DNA of 54,824 bases from Flavobacteriales bacterium UBA7430 (GCA_002478765.1 DLQO01000077.1:1-54824); one strand, 5' to 3'; counted from the first letter of the stretch, positions 32,140-42,105 are shown. Translations and numbers: made by a program. Notes: generated by a model not told the origin, from the letters alone.

Positions 32140-35100
32140 ATGATTTCATTCTTTAAGGGAGCAAACCAAGTTTTTGCCGTAGCCACTAAAGAAACTATTA
32201 GCCCGGAAAATACGGAGAAACTCCAGTGGCTATTCGGAGATGCCCTACCCATAGACACTGCAATGGTTGAAGGTTCATTTGTAGGCCCTAGAAAGGAAAT
32301 GATTACACCCTGGAGTACCAATGCTGTGGAGATTACTCAAAACATGGGAATCGATGTCATCCATCGTATAGAAGAGTATTTTGCTTTTGATGAGCAAGCA
32401 GGATTCGACCCAATGTTGCAGGTGAAATACAAAGGTCTTGATCAGGAGATCTTTACGGTTGACGCAAGGCCTGAAGAGATTATTCATATTGAGGACATCG
32501 CTGCTTATAATGAACAGGAAGGATTAGCTTTAAATCAGGAAGAAGTAGATTACTTAAACAGCATAAGTGATGAGATCGGCAGAAAGTTAACAGATTCTGA
32601 AGTCTTCGGATTCTCTCAGATAAACTCTGAGCACTGTCGCCACAAAATATTTAACGGGACTTTCATCATCGACGGTGAAGAACAAGAAACAAGCCTCTTC
32701 AAGTTAATTAAGAAGACTTCCGAAATGAACGGAGGAAACCTCGTTTCTGCCTACAAAGACAATGTTGCTTTTGTAAAAGGACCTAAAATTGAATTGTTCG
32801 CTCCCAAACGTCAAGACATCGCCGATTACTACCACACCAAAGAAGTACAAGCTGTATTATCGCTAAAAGCGGAAACACACAACTTCCCGACAACAGTAGA
32901 ACCTTTTAACGGAGCTGCAACAGGTTCTGGAGGTGAGATTAGAGACCGTCTGGCAGGTGGTAAAGGTAGTTTACCTTTAGCAGGAACTGCCGTTTACATG
33001 ACTTCTTACTCTCGTTTGGAAGAAGAACGAAGTTGGGAAGCAGGTATGAAGGAACGCCCTTGGTTGTATCAGACGCCTATGGATATTTTAATAAAAGCAT
33101 CGAATGGTGCTTCTGACTTCGGGAACAAATTCGGTCAGCCCTTAATTTCGGGTTCGGTTTTGACTTTTGAACACGAAGAAAACAATAAACAACTTGGTTT
33201 CGATAAGGTGATCATGTTGGCCGGTGGTATCGGATGGGGGAAACATGAGGATGCCCTTAAAGATGTACCTAATAAAGGTGACCGCGTCGTAATTTTAGGA
33301 GGTGACAATTACCGTATTGGTATGGGAGGTTCTTCGGTATCTTCTGTGGATACCGGTGAATTGGATAACGCCATCGAATTGAATGCCATTCAGCGGTCCA
33401 ACCCTGAGATGCAAAAGCGTGCTGCCAATGCCATCAGAGCCATGGTAGAAAGTGATGAAAATCCAATTGTTTCCATTCACGACCACGGTGCCGGTGGACA
33501 CCTAAACTGCCTGTCGGAATTGGTGGAAGAAACAGGTGGAAAAATAGATCTGGATGCGCTTCCTGTAGGAGACCCTACCCTATCGGCAAAAGAGATCGTT
33601 GGTAACGAATCTCAGGAACGTATGGGGTTGGTAATCAATGAAAAACACCTCGAAGAGCTTCGTAAGATCTCCGAGCGTGAAAGAGCACCTTTCTACAATG
33701 TAGGTGAGATTACCAGCGACATGAATTTCTCTTTTGAGTCAAGTAAAGACGGTCGTAAACCTATCGATATGAAGTTGAATCACTACTTTGGTTCTTCTCC
33801 AAAAACGATCATGACAGACTCCAGAGAAGAAGCAAAATTCTCCAAATTAGACTATACACAAGACAAGCTCCTTGAATACATCACTTCAGTACTTCAATTG
33901 GAAGCCGTAGCATGTAAAGACTGGTTAACCAATAAAGTTGACCGTTGTGTATCAGGTAAGGTTGCCAAACAACAAAATACAGGCCCTTTACACATCCCAC
34001 TAAACAATTGTGGTGTGATGGCCTTAGATTACAAAGGTCAATTGGGTATTGCTACTTCCGTAGGACACGCTCCTGTAAGTGCATTGATCGATCCTGTTGC
34101 CGGTTCGCGCAATTCTATTGCCGAGGCCTTAACAAACATTGTCTTCGCTCCTATTACCGATAACTTAAACGGAGTTTCATTAAGTGCCAACTGGATGTGG
34201 CCGTGCAGAAATGAAGGAGAAGATGCACGTTTGTATGATGCCGTAAAAGGAATCAGTGACTTCGCCATTTCTTTAGGGATCAACGTTCCTACGGGGAAGG
34301 ATAGTTTGTCGATGACGCAAAAGTACAAAGACGGAAACAAAGTGGTTTCTCCGGGTACGGTAATCATTTCTGCAGTTGGCGAATGCAGCAACATCAATCA
34401 AGTGGTGAGCCCTGTCTTAAAGAAAAAGGAGAATGCGCCCATCATATACATCAATTTATCACAAGATGACTTTAAGTTAGGTGGTAGTTCATTTGCTCAA
34501 ATAAATAACAAAGTAGGTTCTGAAACGCCAACCATTCAAGATGCTGAATTCTTTAAAAATGGCTTCAATGCGATTCAGAAATTGATCAAGTCTGACCTGG
34601 TTGAGGCCGGACACGATATTTCTGCAGGTGGTTTAATTACCGCTTTATTAGAACTCTGTTTTGCGGATGTAAACCTCGGTGCAGACATTGATCTATCAAG
34701 CTTAAACGAACAAGACATCGTTAAAGTATTATTCGCCGAAAACGCAGGTGTTTTACTTCAGGTAAATGACATCGCCAAGGCGGATGCTATTTTAGCAGAG
34801 ATGAATATTGCTTACCACACCATTGGTCATGCTACCAATGCTTCTGAATTAAGTATTACCAATAAGTATACAAACTTCAACTTAAGCGTTAGTGATTTAA
34901 GAGATGTATGGTACAAGACATCGTACTTGTTAGACCGCAAGCAAAGTGGTGAAGAAAAAGCACTTGAGCGCTACAACAACTACAAGCACATGCCTTTGGA
35001 ATTCAACTTCCCTACAGGTTTTATCGGGCAGTTGGCAGCCATGGGATTAGATCCGAACAGAAAAACGGCTAGTGGATTAAAAGCAGCCATCATACGTGAA

Positions 35101-35826
35101 AAGGGCTCAAACTCTGAACGTGAAATGGCTTACGCACTTTACTTGGCCGGTTTTGATGTTAAAGACATTCACATGACCGACTTAATGAGTGGTCGTGAAG
35201 ATTTAAGTGATGTAAACTTCATTGCGGCCGTTGGTGGATTCTCTAATTCTGATGTTTTAGGTTCTGCGAAAGGCTGGGCCGGATCCTTTAAGTACAACGA
35301 AAATGCACGTTCCGCTCTGAAGAACTTCTTCGAAAGAGAAGATACACTTTCACTGGGTATCTGTAACGGTTGTCAATTATTTGTGGAACTGGGGATGATC
35401 AATCCAGATCATGAAGAAAAACCAACAATGCTTCACAACGACTCTCACAAATTTGAGTCTGGTTTTGTGAATGTAGATATCCCTGAAAACAACTCCGTAA
35501 TGTTTAAGAGTTTATCGGGATCTAAACTGGGCGTATGGGTAGCTCACGGAGAAGGGAAATTCAATTTACCTTACCACGAAGATCAATATCAGATCGTATC
35601 GAAGTACAGCTACAAGAACTACCCTGCAAACCCAAATGGGTCTGACTTTAACACGGCAGCAATCACTTCAAAAGACGGTCGTCACTTAGTGATGATGCCT
35701 CACCCGGAAAGATCTATCTTTCCTTGGAACTGGGCGCACTACCCGGAAAATGAAAACGAAGTTTCTCCATGGATTGAAGCTTTTGTTAATGCACGCAACT
35801 GGGTTACTGAAAAAACCAAACAATAG
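32140..35826 (+). CDS. purL: Phosphoribosylformylglycinamidine synthase, single-chain PurL
   Basis: 1,228 aa, the large fused form with synthase and glutaminase on one chain. SLKAETHNFPTTVEPFNGAATGSGGEIRDRLAGGKGS is the ATP/FGAR region, split by my notation; IHDHGAGGHLNCLSELVEE is the second AIRS-like block. The C-terminal class I amidotransferase has the nucleophile in LGICNGCQLF and the His-Glu pair in MPHPERS. It makes FGAM from FGAR, glutamine and ATP in de novo purine synthesis. It stands alone between two terminators. Confidence 0.97.
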   Translation: MISFFKGANQVFAVATKETISPENTEKLQWLFGDALPIDTAMVEGSFVGPRKEMITPWSTNAVEITQNMGIDVIHRIEEYFAFDEQAGFDPMLQVKYKGLDQEIFTVDARPEEIIHIEDIAAYNEQEGLALNQEEVDYLNSISDEIGRKLTDSEVFGFSQINSEHCRHKIFNGTFIIDGEEQETSLFKLIKKTSEMNGGNLVSAYKDNVAFVKGPKIELFAPKRQDIADYYHTKEVQAVLSLKAETHNFPTTVEPFNGAATGSGGEIRDRLAGGKGSLPLAGTAVYMTSYSRLEEERSWEAGMKERPWLYQTPMDILIKASNGASDFGNKFGQPLISGSVLTFEHEENNKQLGFDKVIMLAGGIGWGKHEDALKDVPNKGDRVVILGGDNYRIGMGGSSVSSVDTGELDNAIELNAIQRSNPEMQKRAANAIRAMVESDENPIVSIHDHGAGGHLNCLSELVEETGGKIDLDALPVGDPTLSAKEIVGNESQERMGLVINEKHLEELRKISERERAPFYNVGEITSDMNFSFESSKDGRKPIDMKLNHYFGSSPKTIMTDSREEAKFSKLDYTQDKLLEYITSVLQLEAVACKDWLTNKVDRCVSGKVAKQQNTGPLHIPLNNCGVMALDYKGQLGIATSVGHAPVSALIDPVAGSRNSIAEALTNIVFAPITDNLNGVSLSANWMWPCRNEGEDARLYDAVKGISDFAISLGINVPTGKDSLSMTQKYKDGNKVVSPGTVIISAVGECSNINQVVSPVLKKKENAPIIYINLSQDDFKLGGSSFAQINNKVGSETPTIQDAEFFKNGFNAIQKLIKSDLVEAGHDISAGGLITALLELCFADVNLGADIDLSSLNEQDIVKVLFAENAGVLLQVNDIAKADAILAEMNIAYHTIGHATNASELSITNKYTNFNLSVSDLRDVWYKTSYLLDRKQSGEEKALERYNNYKHMPLEFNFPTGFIGQLAAMGLDPNRKTASGLKAAIIREKGSNSEREMAYALYLAGFDVKDIHMTDLMSGREDLSDVNFIAAVGGFSNSDVLGSAKGWAGSFKYNENARSALKNFFEREDTLSLGICNGCQLFVELGMINPDHEEKPTMLHNDSHKFESGFVNVDIPENNSVMFKSLSGSKLGVWVAHGEGKFNLPYHEDQYQIVSKYSYKNYPANPNGSDFNTAAITSKDGRHLVMMPHPERSIFPWNWAHYPENENEVSPWIEAFVNARNWVTEKTKQ

Positions 35827-35833
35827 CTTAATC

Positions 35834-35867
35834 AAAAAAAGCCCTCGCTATTGCGAGGGCTTTTTTT
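35834..35867. terminator. Bidirectional terminator after purL
   Basis: GCCCTCGC (35841-35848), loop TATT, GCGAGGGC (35853-35860), with seven A on the left and seven T on the right. It can serve purL and the convergent lipoprotein gene. Confidence 0.92.
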
Positions 35868-35874
35868 GATTCTT

Positions 35875-36357
35875 CTAATTGTTCAACTTACTCAGGTGAT
35901 AGACGTATTGGTACTCCTCATATGCATACAAGTTTGTTGAATCTGCATAAGGCCTCAAATCTTTGACGAAAAAGACAAAAGAGTTATATGTCAATTCGCT
36001 TACGTTATACTTTATAATGGTATCTGTACCCATTAAAGTGAATTTATTATTCTCGTACTCCCAATTGAACATCTTAGTTTCAGATTGAAGATCCAACCAT
36101 GTCAAGGTTGTTCGAGAAATATCTAAAACTTCAAATTGCTTTTGATGATCTACGGTAGTTGTTACACGACTGTCAACAACTTTATCGAGGATGTCGTCTT
36201 GATCAAGGTGATCAAGATGACCAAGCTCGTGCGTAGTAGCTGTTTGTACCACTTCCCATGAGCCTATTATTGAGGGTGAATTGTTGGTGACCTCATCTTT
36301 TTTACACGATGTGAAACCTAATAGTAAAATCGATAGAGAAAAAAATAGTACTCTCAT
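35875..36357 (-). CDS. Lipocalin-like lipoprotein with His/Asp-rich segment
   Basis: 160 aa. Lipoprotein signal MRVLFFSLSILLLGFTSCKK, acylated cysteine at residue 18. The mature start (SIIGSWEVVQTAT) and the strands FNWEYENNKFTLMGTDTIIKYNVSELT resemble the lipocalin-like domain often found in Bacteroidota lipoproteins. A segment HELGHLDHLDQDDILD (about 43-58) is dense in His and Asp and could bind a metal, though this is speculative. It has its own promoter at 36402-36431. Confidence 0.7.
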   Translation of the reverse strand: MRVLFFSLSILLLGFTSCKKDEVTNNSPSIIGSWEVVQTATTHELGHLDHLDQDDILDKVVDSRVTTTVDHQKQFEVLDISRTTLTWLDLQSETKMFNWEYENNKFTLMGTDTIIKYNVSELTYNSFVFFVKDLRPYADSTNLYAYEEYQYVYHLSKLNN

Positions 36358-36401
36358 TTTAAGTGTGTTAAATTCGTAATAATGATTCTGTTTGGTGAGC
36401 T

Positions 36402-36431
36402 CAAATGTAGAGCAATTATATAAAATATCAA
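36402..36431 (-). promoter_or_regulatory. Promoter of the lipocalin-like lipoprotein gene
   Basis: On the minus strand TTG (36431-36429), 19 nt, TACATTTG (36409-36402): a full consensus match, 45 bp upstream of the start codon. Confidence 0.65.
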
Positions 36432-36472
36432 TAAAATTAAAATATATAAAATGGAAATTATCCTGATAAATT

Positions 36473-37795
36473 TTACTTAAGGTTTGAGGACTCCTTATCT
36501 TCTAACTCACTCCTTAACTGCCCTTCCGTACTAGCTATTACTGTAGCAACGGTAGCATCACCCGTTACATTAACAACCGTACGAAGCATGTCAAGAATTC
36601 GATCAACCGCAAAAATCAAAGCCACACCTTCTGGGTCTATGCCAACAGATCCCAAAACAATCACGAGCATCACTAAACCTGCTCCGGGAACAGCGGCAGC
36701 TCCTACTGAAGCTAGTGTAGCTGTTAAAACGATGGTTAATTGTTGAGTCAAATCCAAATCGATCCCAAAGGCTTGTGCTATGAAAACAGCGGCAACCGCC
36801 TGGTACAAACTTGTTCCATCCATATTAATCGTAGCCCCTAGAGGTAACACAAATGAACTAACTTCTTTAGAAACACCTAAATGTTCCTCGCAACGCTCCA
36901 TCGTAACCGGAAGTGTTGCAGCACTAGAACTTGTAGAAAATGCTAACAGCTGAGCCGGCATTATTCCTCTGAAAAAATTCAGATAACTCATTTTAGTAAA
37001 TAGTTTCAAAATCAAAGGATATATCAGCAAAATCATAATCAACAAGCCAGTAATAACGGCTGTAGAATATAAGCCTAATGCAGAGAACAACTCAATGACA
37101 TTATGAACATCTCCATCGGAAAAATCAACCATCAGCGATGCTAACAGCGCAAAAACACCGTAAGGTGCCAATTTCATAATCAGATCGACAATCTGGAGAA
37201 TAATTTCATTCACACCATCAAAAAAACCTCTGACATAATGTGTTTTCTCATCTGGAAGGATAATCATAGCCACTCCAAAGAGTAAAGCGAAAAAGATAAC
37301 CTGTAACATATTCTTGTTACTGGTACTCGCATGTATGATATTTTGGGGTACTATATCGACCAAAAACTGAAGAGGCCCTTGATTGTTTACCTGAGCGGCG
37401 GCCGACATTTTTGCTTCAGTTTTAGATGCATATTTCTCCTTAAACTCAATGCGTTTCGCTTCAGAAAAATACGTTCCGGGTTGAAGCGTATTGACAATCA
37501 AAAGACCGGTTGATACGGCCAAAATTGTAGAAACAAGATAAAGAGCTATGGTTCTGGAACCTATTCTAGAAAGCCTCGAAATATCGCTCAGGCTGGTTAC
37601 CCCTTTAATCAAGGATGCAAAAACTAAGGGAACTGCAATTAGTTTTAAGAGGTTGATGAATATCGTTCCAAAAGGCTTAATCCAATGGGTGGTAAATTCA
37701 TCCCAACTTAGAACAATAGCAAACAAACCGAAAGCAACACCCAAAATCATTCCAAAAATGATTTTCCAGTGCAGTGGAATGTGCTTGTTAAACAT
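36473..37795 (-). CDS. Dicarboxylate/amino-acid:cation symporter (DAACS family)
   Basis: 440 aa with eight membrane helices and two re-entrant loops. The serine-rich hairpin motif LLAFSTSSSAATLPVTMERCEE (read as the family SSSAATLP block) and GATINMDGTSLYQAVAAVFIAQ (NMDGT) are intact. Family members GltP and DctA take up glutamate, aspartate or C4-dicarboxylates with H+ or Na+. The exact substrate is undetermined. The start overlaps the aroC stop by one base (TAATG). Confidence 0.93.
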   Translation of the reverse strand: MFNKHIPLHWKIIFGMILGVAFGLFAIVLSWDEFTTHWIKPFGTIFINLLKLIAVPLVFASLIKGVTSLSDISRLSRIGSRTIALYLVSTILAVSTGLLIVNTLQPGTYFSEAKRIEFKEKYASKTEAKMSAAAQVNNQGPLQFLVDIVPQNIIHASTSNKNMLQVIFFALLFGVAMIILPDEKTHYVRGFFDGVNEIILQIVDLIMKLAPYGVFALLASLMVDFSDGDVHNVIELFSALGLYSTAVITGLLIMILLIYPLILKLFTKMSYLNFFRGIMPAQLLAFSTSSSAATLPVTMERCEEHLGVSKEVSSFVLPLGATINMDGTSLYQAVAAVFIAQAFGIDLDLTQQLTIVLTATLASVGAAAVPGAGLVMLVIVLGSVGIDPEGVALIFAVDRILDMLRTVVNVTGDATVATVIASTEGQLRSELEDKESSNLK

Positions 37796-38874
37796 TAAAG
37801 TTTTGTGCTTTTATTCCTAAGGTAATGATCTAAAAGGACCATAGCCGACATCGCTTCTACAATAGCTACCGCTCTTGGAACGACACAAGGATCGTGTCGT
37901 CCTTTTCCTTTTACAACAACTTCTTCACCTTTATCGTTAAGAGACATTTGGTCTTGCATGATCGTGGCTACTGGCTTAAAAGCTACTTTAAAATAAATCG
38001 TCTCTCCATTGGAAATCCCACCTTGTATTCCTCCAGAATGATTCGATTTCGTTTTCACTCCTTCATCCGTTGTAATGAATAAATCATTGACTTCGGAACC
38101 TCTACGTTTGCACATTTCAAATCCACCACCGTATTCAAAACCTTTGACAGCATTGATACCCATCATTGCCTTAGCTAAATCTGCATGTAGTTTATCGAAA
38201 ACCGGCTCTCCCAATCCAACAGGTACATTGAATGCTAAGCCTGTTATAACACCTCCTACGGTATCTCCTTGTTTTCTTATGAAATCGATGTGTGATATCA
38301 TTTCTTCTGCCTTAGCTTCATCAGGACATCTTACTATGTTATCGTCAATTTTAGAAACGTCCACTTGACTGAAGTGAACATCCATATCAATTTCACCTAC
38401 CGAAGAAACATAAGCATGAGTTTCTACATCCAAGGCCTTTAAAATTTGTTTAGCAATGGCTCCTGCAACGACACGTGCAATCGTTTCGCGAGCAGAAGAC
38501 CTTCCGCCTCCCCTGTAGTCGCGGATCCCATATTTCACATCGTATGCATAATCGGCATGAGAGGGTCGGTATGAATCTTTGATATGAGAATAATCTTTCG
38601 ACTTGGGGTCGCTGTTCATTATTTCAAATGAAATAGGAGTCCCCAGAGTTTTTCCCTCAAAAATACCGGATAAAAAAACGGCTCGATCAGCCTCTTTACG
38701 CTGAGTCGTAATCTTTGACTGACCAGGTTTTCTGCGATCCAACTCTAACTGAATTGCATCGAAATCAATAGAAATACCCGCTGGACAACCATCAATGATA
38801 CCACCAATAGCCTTACCGTGTGACTCTCCAAAACTAGTTAAACGAAAAATTTCTCCGAAGGAATTTGAACCCAT
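37795..38874 (-). CDS. aroC: Chorismate synthase
   Basis: 359 aa, normal length. The signatures are [21 protein letters not shown] (about 11-31), [20 protein letters not shown] (about 120-139) and [19 protein letters not shown]. It converts EPSP to chorismate with reduced FMN, the last shikimate step. Coupled to the symporter gene by a one-base overlap. Confidence 0.97.
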   Translation of the reverse strand: MGSNSFGEIFRLTSFGESHGKAIGGIIDGCPAGISIDFDAIQLELDRRKPGQSKITTQRKEADRAVFLSGIFEGKTLGTPISFEIMNSDPKSKDYSHIKDSYRPSHADYAYDVKYGIRDYRGGGRSSARETIARVVAGAIAKQILKALDVETHAYVSSVGEIDMDVHFSQVDVSKIDDNIVRCPDEAKAEEMISHIDFIRKQGDTVGGVITGLAFNVPVGLGEPVFDKLHADLAKAMMGINAVKGFEYGGGFEMCKRRGSEVNDLFITTDEGVKTKSNHSGGIQGGISNGETIYFKVAFKPVATIMQDQMSLNDKGEEVVVKGKGRHDPCVVPRAVAIVEAMSAMVLLDHYLRNKSTKL

Positions 38875-39127
38875 GTGAATAGAATATAGTTATCATGCTA
38901 AATCGAACGCAAATTACTAAATAATATACAAGCGATATAATAGATTGATTTGTATTTTAAAAGATCCTAGTAAGAATTAAACAAGAATCGATTGAATAGT
39001 ACCAAACCATACACAAACACTAGGATGATTCGTTATAATACCATCGAAAAAATGAGCTTTTGATAAAAACTGATGAGGCAAAATGAATCCCTTAACAAAT
39101 CCTTAACAGCATCGACTTCACTAATCT

Positions 39128-39158
39128 TTTGGCAGTTGATTAGATTCTATTAGATTTG
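39128..39158 (+). promoter_or_regulatory. Promoter of the DUF1573 gene
   Basis: TTTG (39128-39131), 19 nt, TAGATTTG (39151-39158), 26 bp before the ATG. The rest of 38875-39184 (310 bp between the divergent aroC and DUF1573 genes) is AT-rich, with nothing else I can assign. Confidence 0.65.
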
Positions 39159-39184
39159 TACTAAGAATAACAAAAACAACTACG

Positions 39185-39610
39185 ATGAACAAAATAATTC
39201 TAGCAACTGTATTTGCATTTATAGGGACTTTCTCTATTCAAGCACAAGAAATTTCATTTGAAAAAGAGATTCACGATTTCGGAACTTTCGACCAGTATGG
39301 AGATGGAGCTTACGAATTTACATTCACAAACAATGGCATTGCTCCATTGATTATTTCTAACGCCAAGGGAAGCTGTGGATGTACCGTTCCTGTTTGGCCA
39401 AAAGAACCAATTGCACCCGGTCAAAGTAATGTCATCAAAGTAAAATACGATACCAAAAGAATTGGTGCCTTTAATAAGAGTATAACCATTTCATCCAACG
39501 CTGCAACTGCACCTACGAAAGTCATCCGAATTAAAGGAAAAACACTTGCAGTAGCTGAAGAAACATCTCCTGTGAAAACTCCCGCTGGTAGCTCACCTAC
39601 CGCAGAATAA
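39185..39610 (+). CDS. Secreted DUF1573 protein
   Basis: 141 aa. Signal peptide MNKIILATVFAFIGTFSIQAQ, then an Ig-like beta-sandwich of DUF1573: IHDFGTFDQYGDGAYEFTFTN, PLIISNAKGSCGCTVPVWPKE (CGC motif), IKVKYDTKRIGAFNKSITISSN. A short Pro/Thr/Ser tail follows. DUF1573 proteins are abundant in Bacteroidota envelopes and related to ASPM/SPD-2/Hydin-type domains. The function is unknown. It has a good promoter and its own terminator, so it is probably strongly and singly expressed. Confidence 0.85.
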   Translation: MNKIILATVFAFIGTFSIQAQEISFEKEIHDFGTFDQYGDGAYEFTFTNNGIAPLIISNAKGSCGCTVPVWPKEPIAPGQSNVIKVKYDTKRIGAFNKSITISSNAATAPTKVIRIKGKTLAVAEETSPVKTPAGSSPTAE

Positions 39611-39644
39611 TAGAATACAATAAATAGATTGCATTAAAAATTTG

Positions 39645-39686
39645 CAAAAAAAGTCTCATGTAATAAATGTGTGAGACTTTTTTTTA
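39645..39686 (+). terminator. Terminator of the DUF1573 gene
   Basis: AAGTCTCA (39651-39658) pairs with TGAGACTT (39672-39679), extended by A and T runs on either side. Confidence 0.85.
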
Positions 39687-39708
39687 ATTGATAATTAAAC
39701 CCAAAATA

Positions 39709-40911
39709 ATGCCACGAATTTCCAAAAGGGGACTTCGCATGCCTGAATCGCCAATTCGTAAATTGACACCTTTTGCTGAAGACGCAAAAAAGAAAGGCAT
39801 TGAAGTCATCCACTTAAATATTGGGCAACCGGACATAAAGACTCCGAAAATTGCCCTCGATGCCATTAGAAATTTCCAGCCTAGTGTTGTGGAATACAGT
39901 CACACCGCTGGAAACCTTTCTTTCAGAAAAGGTCTTTCTGAATATTACCAAAAAATTGGTGTTTCTATTGATGCCAAAAACATTCTGGTTACCACAGGGG
40001 GTTCTGAGGCTATTACTATGGCTTTAAATAGCGTAATGGATGAGGGTGATGAGGTGATCATTTCTGAGCCATTCTATGCAAATTATAACGGATTTTTAGC
40101 TTCTGCTGGAATTACAGTTAAAGCCGTTACATCTCATATAGAAAATGGATTTGCTCTACCCGAAATATCCGAATTCGAAAAGCTAATCACACCGAAAACA
40201 AAAGCAATTCTGATTTGCAACCCAGGAAACCCCTCGGGACACCTTCACACAAAAGAAGAGTTAGATGCGCTAAAAGAAATCGTCCTTAAACACGACTTAT
40301 ACCTAATTTCAGATGAGGTGTATAGAGAGTTTACCTACGATGATGAAAAACATATTTCAGTTCTTGAAATCGATGGAATAGATCAACACACCGTTCTCAT
40401 AGATTCTATTTCTAAACGCTACAGCATGTGTGGTGCTCGTATTGGTTTTTTGGTAAGTAGAAATACAGATTTACTAGAAACTGTATTAAAGTTTTCTCAG
40501 GCAAGACTAAGCCCTCCTACATTCGGGCAAGTTGCTGGAGAAGCTGCATTAAAAACCTCTGATTCGTATTTCAAAGAAGTTGTTAGCGAATATGTAGACC
40601 GAAGAAATACCCTGGTCGAGGGTTTATGCAAAATAGAGGGCGTTATTTGCCCAAAACCATCCGGAGCATTTTACTGCATTGCTCAACTCCCAATAGATGA
40701 TGCAGAAAAATTTGCGCAATGGCTGCTGGAAGACTTTAGTTGGAATAATAAAACCATTATGGTAGCCCCTGCACAAGGATTCTATGCAACACCTGGTTTA
40801 GGGAAACAACAAATTAGATTTGCCTATGTTCTCCAGACATCAGCCCTAAAAGATGCTCTCAGAATATTGGAAGAAGCCCTGAAAATATACCCAGGAAAAA
40901 CAATCGACTAG
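39709..40911 (+). CDS. PLP-dependent class I/II aminotransferase
   Basis: 400 aa from the ATG at 39709; an in-frame TTG 21 nt upstream falls in the terminator's tail and is unlikely. Motifs are HLNIGQPDIKTP, VTTGGSEAITMALNSV, ICNPGNPSGHLHTKEELD, and the PLP lysine in DSISKRYSMCGARIGFL (about 235-251). It is an aspartate-aminotransferase-fold enzyme of the AspB type. The exact amino acid is unclear. It stands alone. Confidence 0.88.
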   Translation: MPRISKRGLRMPESPIRKLTPFAEDAKKKGIEVIHLNIGQPDIKTPKIALDAIRNFQPSVVEYSHTAGNLSFRKGLSEYYQKIGVSIDAKNILVTTGGSEAITMALNSVMDEGDEVIISEPFYANYNGFLASAGITVKAVTSHIENGFALPEISEFEKLITPKTKAILICNPGNPSGHLHTKEELDALKEIVLKHDLYLISDEVYREFTYDDEKHISVLEIDGIDQHTVLIDSISKRYSMCGARIGFLVSRNTDLLETVLKFSQARLSPPTFGQVAGEAALKTSDSYFKEVVSEYVDRRNTLVEGLCKIEGVICPKPSGAFYCIAQLPIDDAEKFAQWLLEDFSWNNKTIMVAPAQGFYATPGLGKQQIRFAYVLQTSALKDALRILEEALKIYPGKTID

Positions 40912-41062
40912 AGTACTCAGGGCACAAGAAAACTCCCCCCACTAATTATTCCTCTTAGAATTTCAAAGCTTTGAGAGTCCCCATTAGCTTCAAATGCGTC
41001 ATTGGATACACCCCCCGTATAAAACGAGTATATTCGTACTACAATTGGGAAAAGGAGAAATG

Positions 41063-41701
41063 ATGAGTCAAAAAAAAGAAAAAGCACTAGAAATATCCAC
41101 GATTCTAGAAAAGCTATACCCTGAAACGCCGATACCCCTTGATCATAAGGATTCTTACACGCTACTTATTGCTGTATTACTTTCAGCACAATGTACAGAT
41201 GCAAGAGTGAATACAATAACACCGTTGCTATTTTCGAAAGCCGACAATCCTTATGATATGATTAAGTTATCCGTTGAGGAAATAAGAAGTATCATCAAAC
41301 CCTGTGGCCTATCGCCTAGAAAGTCGAGGGCTATCTTTGAACTCTCTGAAATACTCATAAAAAAGCATCAGGGCGAAGTACCCGAAAGCTTTGAATATTT
41401 AGAGGAACTTCCTGGTGTTGGACATAAAACAGCATCTGTTGTAATGGCTCAAGCTTTTGGAGTACCAGCGTTCCCTGTAGATACTCACATTCACAGACTG
41501 GCATACCGATGGAAATTAACCAACGGTAAAAATGTGGATCAAACCGAAAAAGATCTGAAACGTTTATATCCGAAAGAACTTTGGAATAAACTGCATCTAC
41601 AAATCATTTTTTTCGGGAGAGAATATTGCCCAGCAAGAGGTCATAAACCCGAATCATGCCCTATATGCTCCAAATTTGGACGAAAAACTCTGTTTAAATA
41701 A
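41063..41701 (+). CDS. nth: Endonuclease III (DNA glycosylase/AP lyase)
   Basis: 212 aa from the ATG at 41063, chosen because AAGGAG lies 5 nt upstream; the ATG three bases earlier is too close to it. The HhH-GPD core is intact: LLIAVLLSAQCTDARVN, the helix-hairpin-helix LPGVGHKTASVVMAQA with the catalytic lysine, and FPVDTHIHRLAYRW with the catalytic aspartate. It removes oxidised pyrimidines. The C-terminal cluster motif is abnormal: CPARGHKPESCPICSKFG has three cysteines spaced C-x9-C-x2-C and lacks the fourth, so a standard [4Fe-4S] cluster (C-x6-C-x2-C-x5-C) cannot form as usual. Confidence 0.93.
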   Translation: MSQKKEKALEISTILEKLYPETPIPLDHKDSYTLLIAVLLSAQCTDARVNTITPLLFSKADNPYDMIKLSVEEIRSIIKPCGLSPRKSRAIFELSEILIKKHQGEVPESFEYLEELPGVGHKTASVVMAQAFGVPAFPVDTHIHRLAYRWKLTNGKNVDQTEKDLKRLYPKELWNKLHLQIIFFGREYCPARGHKPESCPICSKFGRKTLFK

Positions 41702-41751
41702 TCACAAACATACAAGGTGTGATCATGAAGACTATTGTATGTTAAATCATT

Positions 41752-41793
41752 ATAAAAAAAAGAGCCCCGATACTATCGGGGCTCTTTTTTTTA
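41752..41793. terminator. Bidirectional terminator between nth and the rpo operon
   Basis: A perfect 11-bp stem AGAGCCCCGAT/ATCGGGGCTCT with a 3-base loop (41761-41785), flanked by A and T runs, so it works for nth and for the minus-strand rpoBC operon. It abuts the DUF3467 stop. Confidence 0.93.
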
Positions 41794-42105
41794 AGCTTCA
41801 GCTTTAGGTCCTCCAAAAGTAAGAGGTACTTGTTGTTGTTTACCAACATCTTTAATCTCTCCGAAGTGAGATTCGTACTTCTTAACATTATCAGCCAATG
41901 CGCCAAGCAATCGCTTGGCATGCTGTGGAGTTAATATGACTCTCGACTTAACCTTTGCTTTAGGCATACCAGGCATCATCGAGACAAAATCAACAACAAA
42001 TTCTGTTGGCGAATGGTTCACAACGGCTAAGTTGGAATAAACGCCTTGAGCTAACTCCTCTGGAAGCTCAATACTTACTTGTTTGTTGTCTTTTTTATCA
42101 GCCAT
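41791..42105 (-). CDS. DUF3467 protein, last gene of the rpo operon
   Basis: 104 aa. DUF3467: VSIELPEELAQGVYSNLAVVNHSPTEFVVDFVSMMPG, read in two blocks, followed by KVKSRVILTPQHAKRLLGALADNVKKYE. It is a small cytosolic protein with no known function. Its ATG overlaps the rpoC stop by one base (TAATG), so it should be made together with RNA polymerase. That linkage suggests, but does not show, a role in transcription. Confidence 0.9.
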   Translation of the reverse strand: MADKKDNKQVSIELPEELAQGVYSNLAVVNHSPTEFVVDFVSMMPGMPKAKVKSRVILTPQHAKRLLGALADNVKKYESHFGEIKDVGKQQQVPLTFGGPKAEA

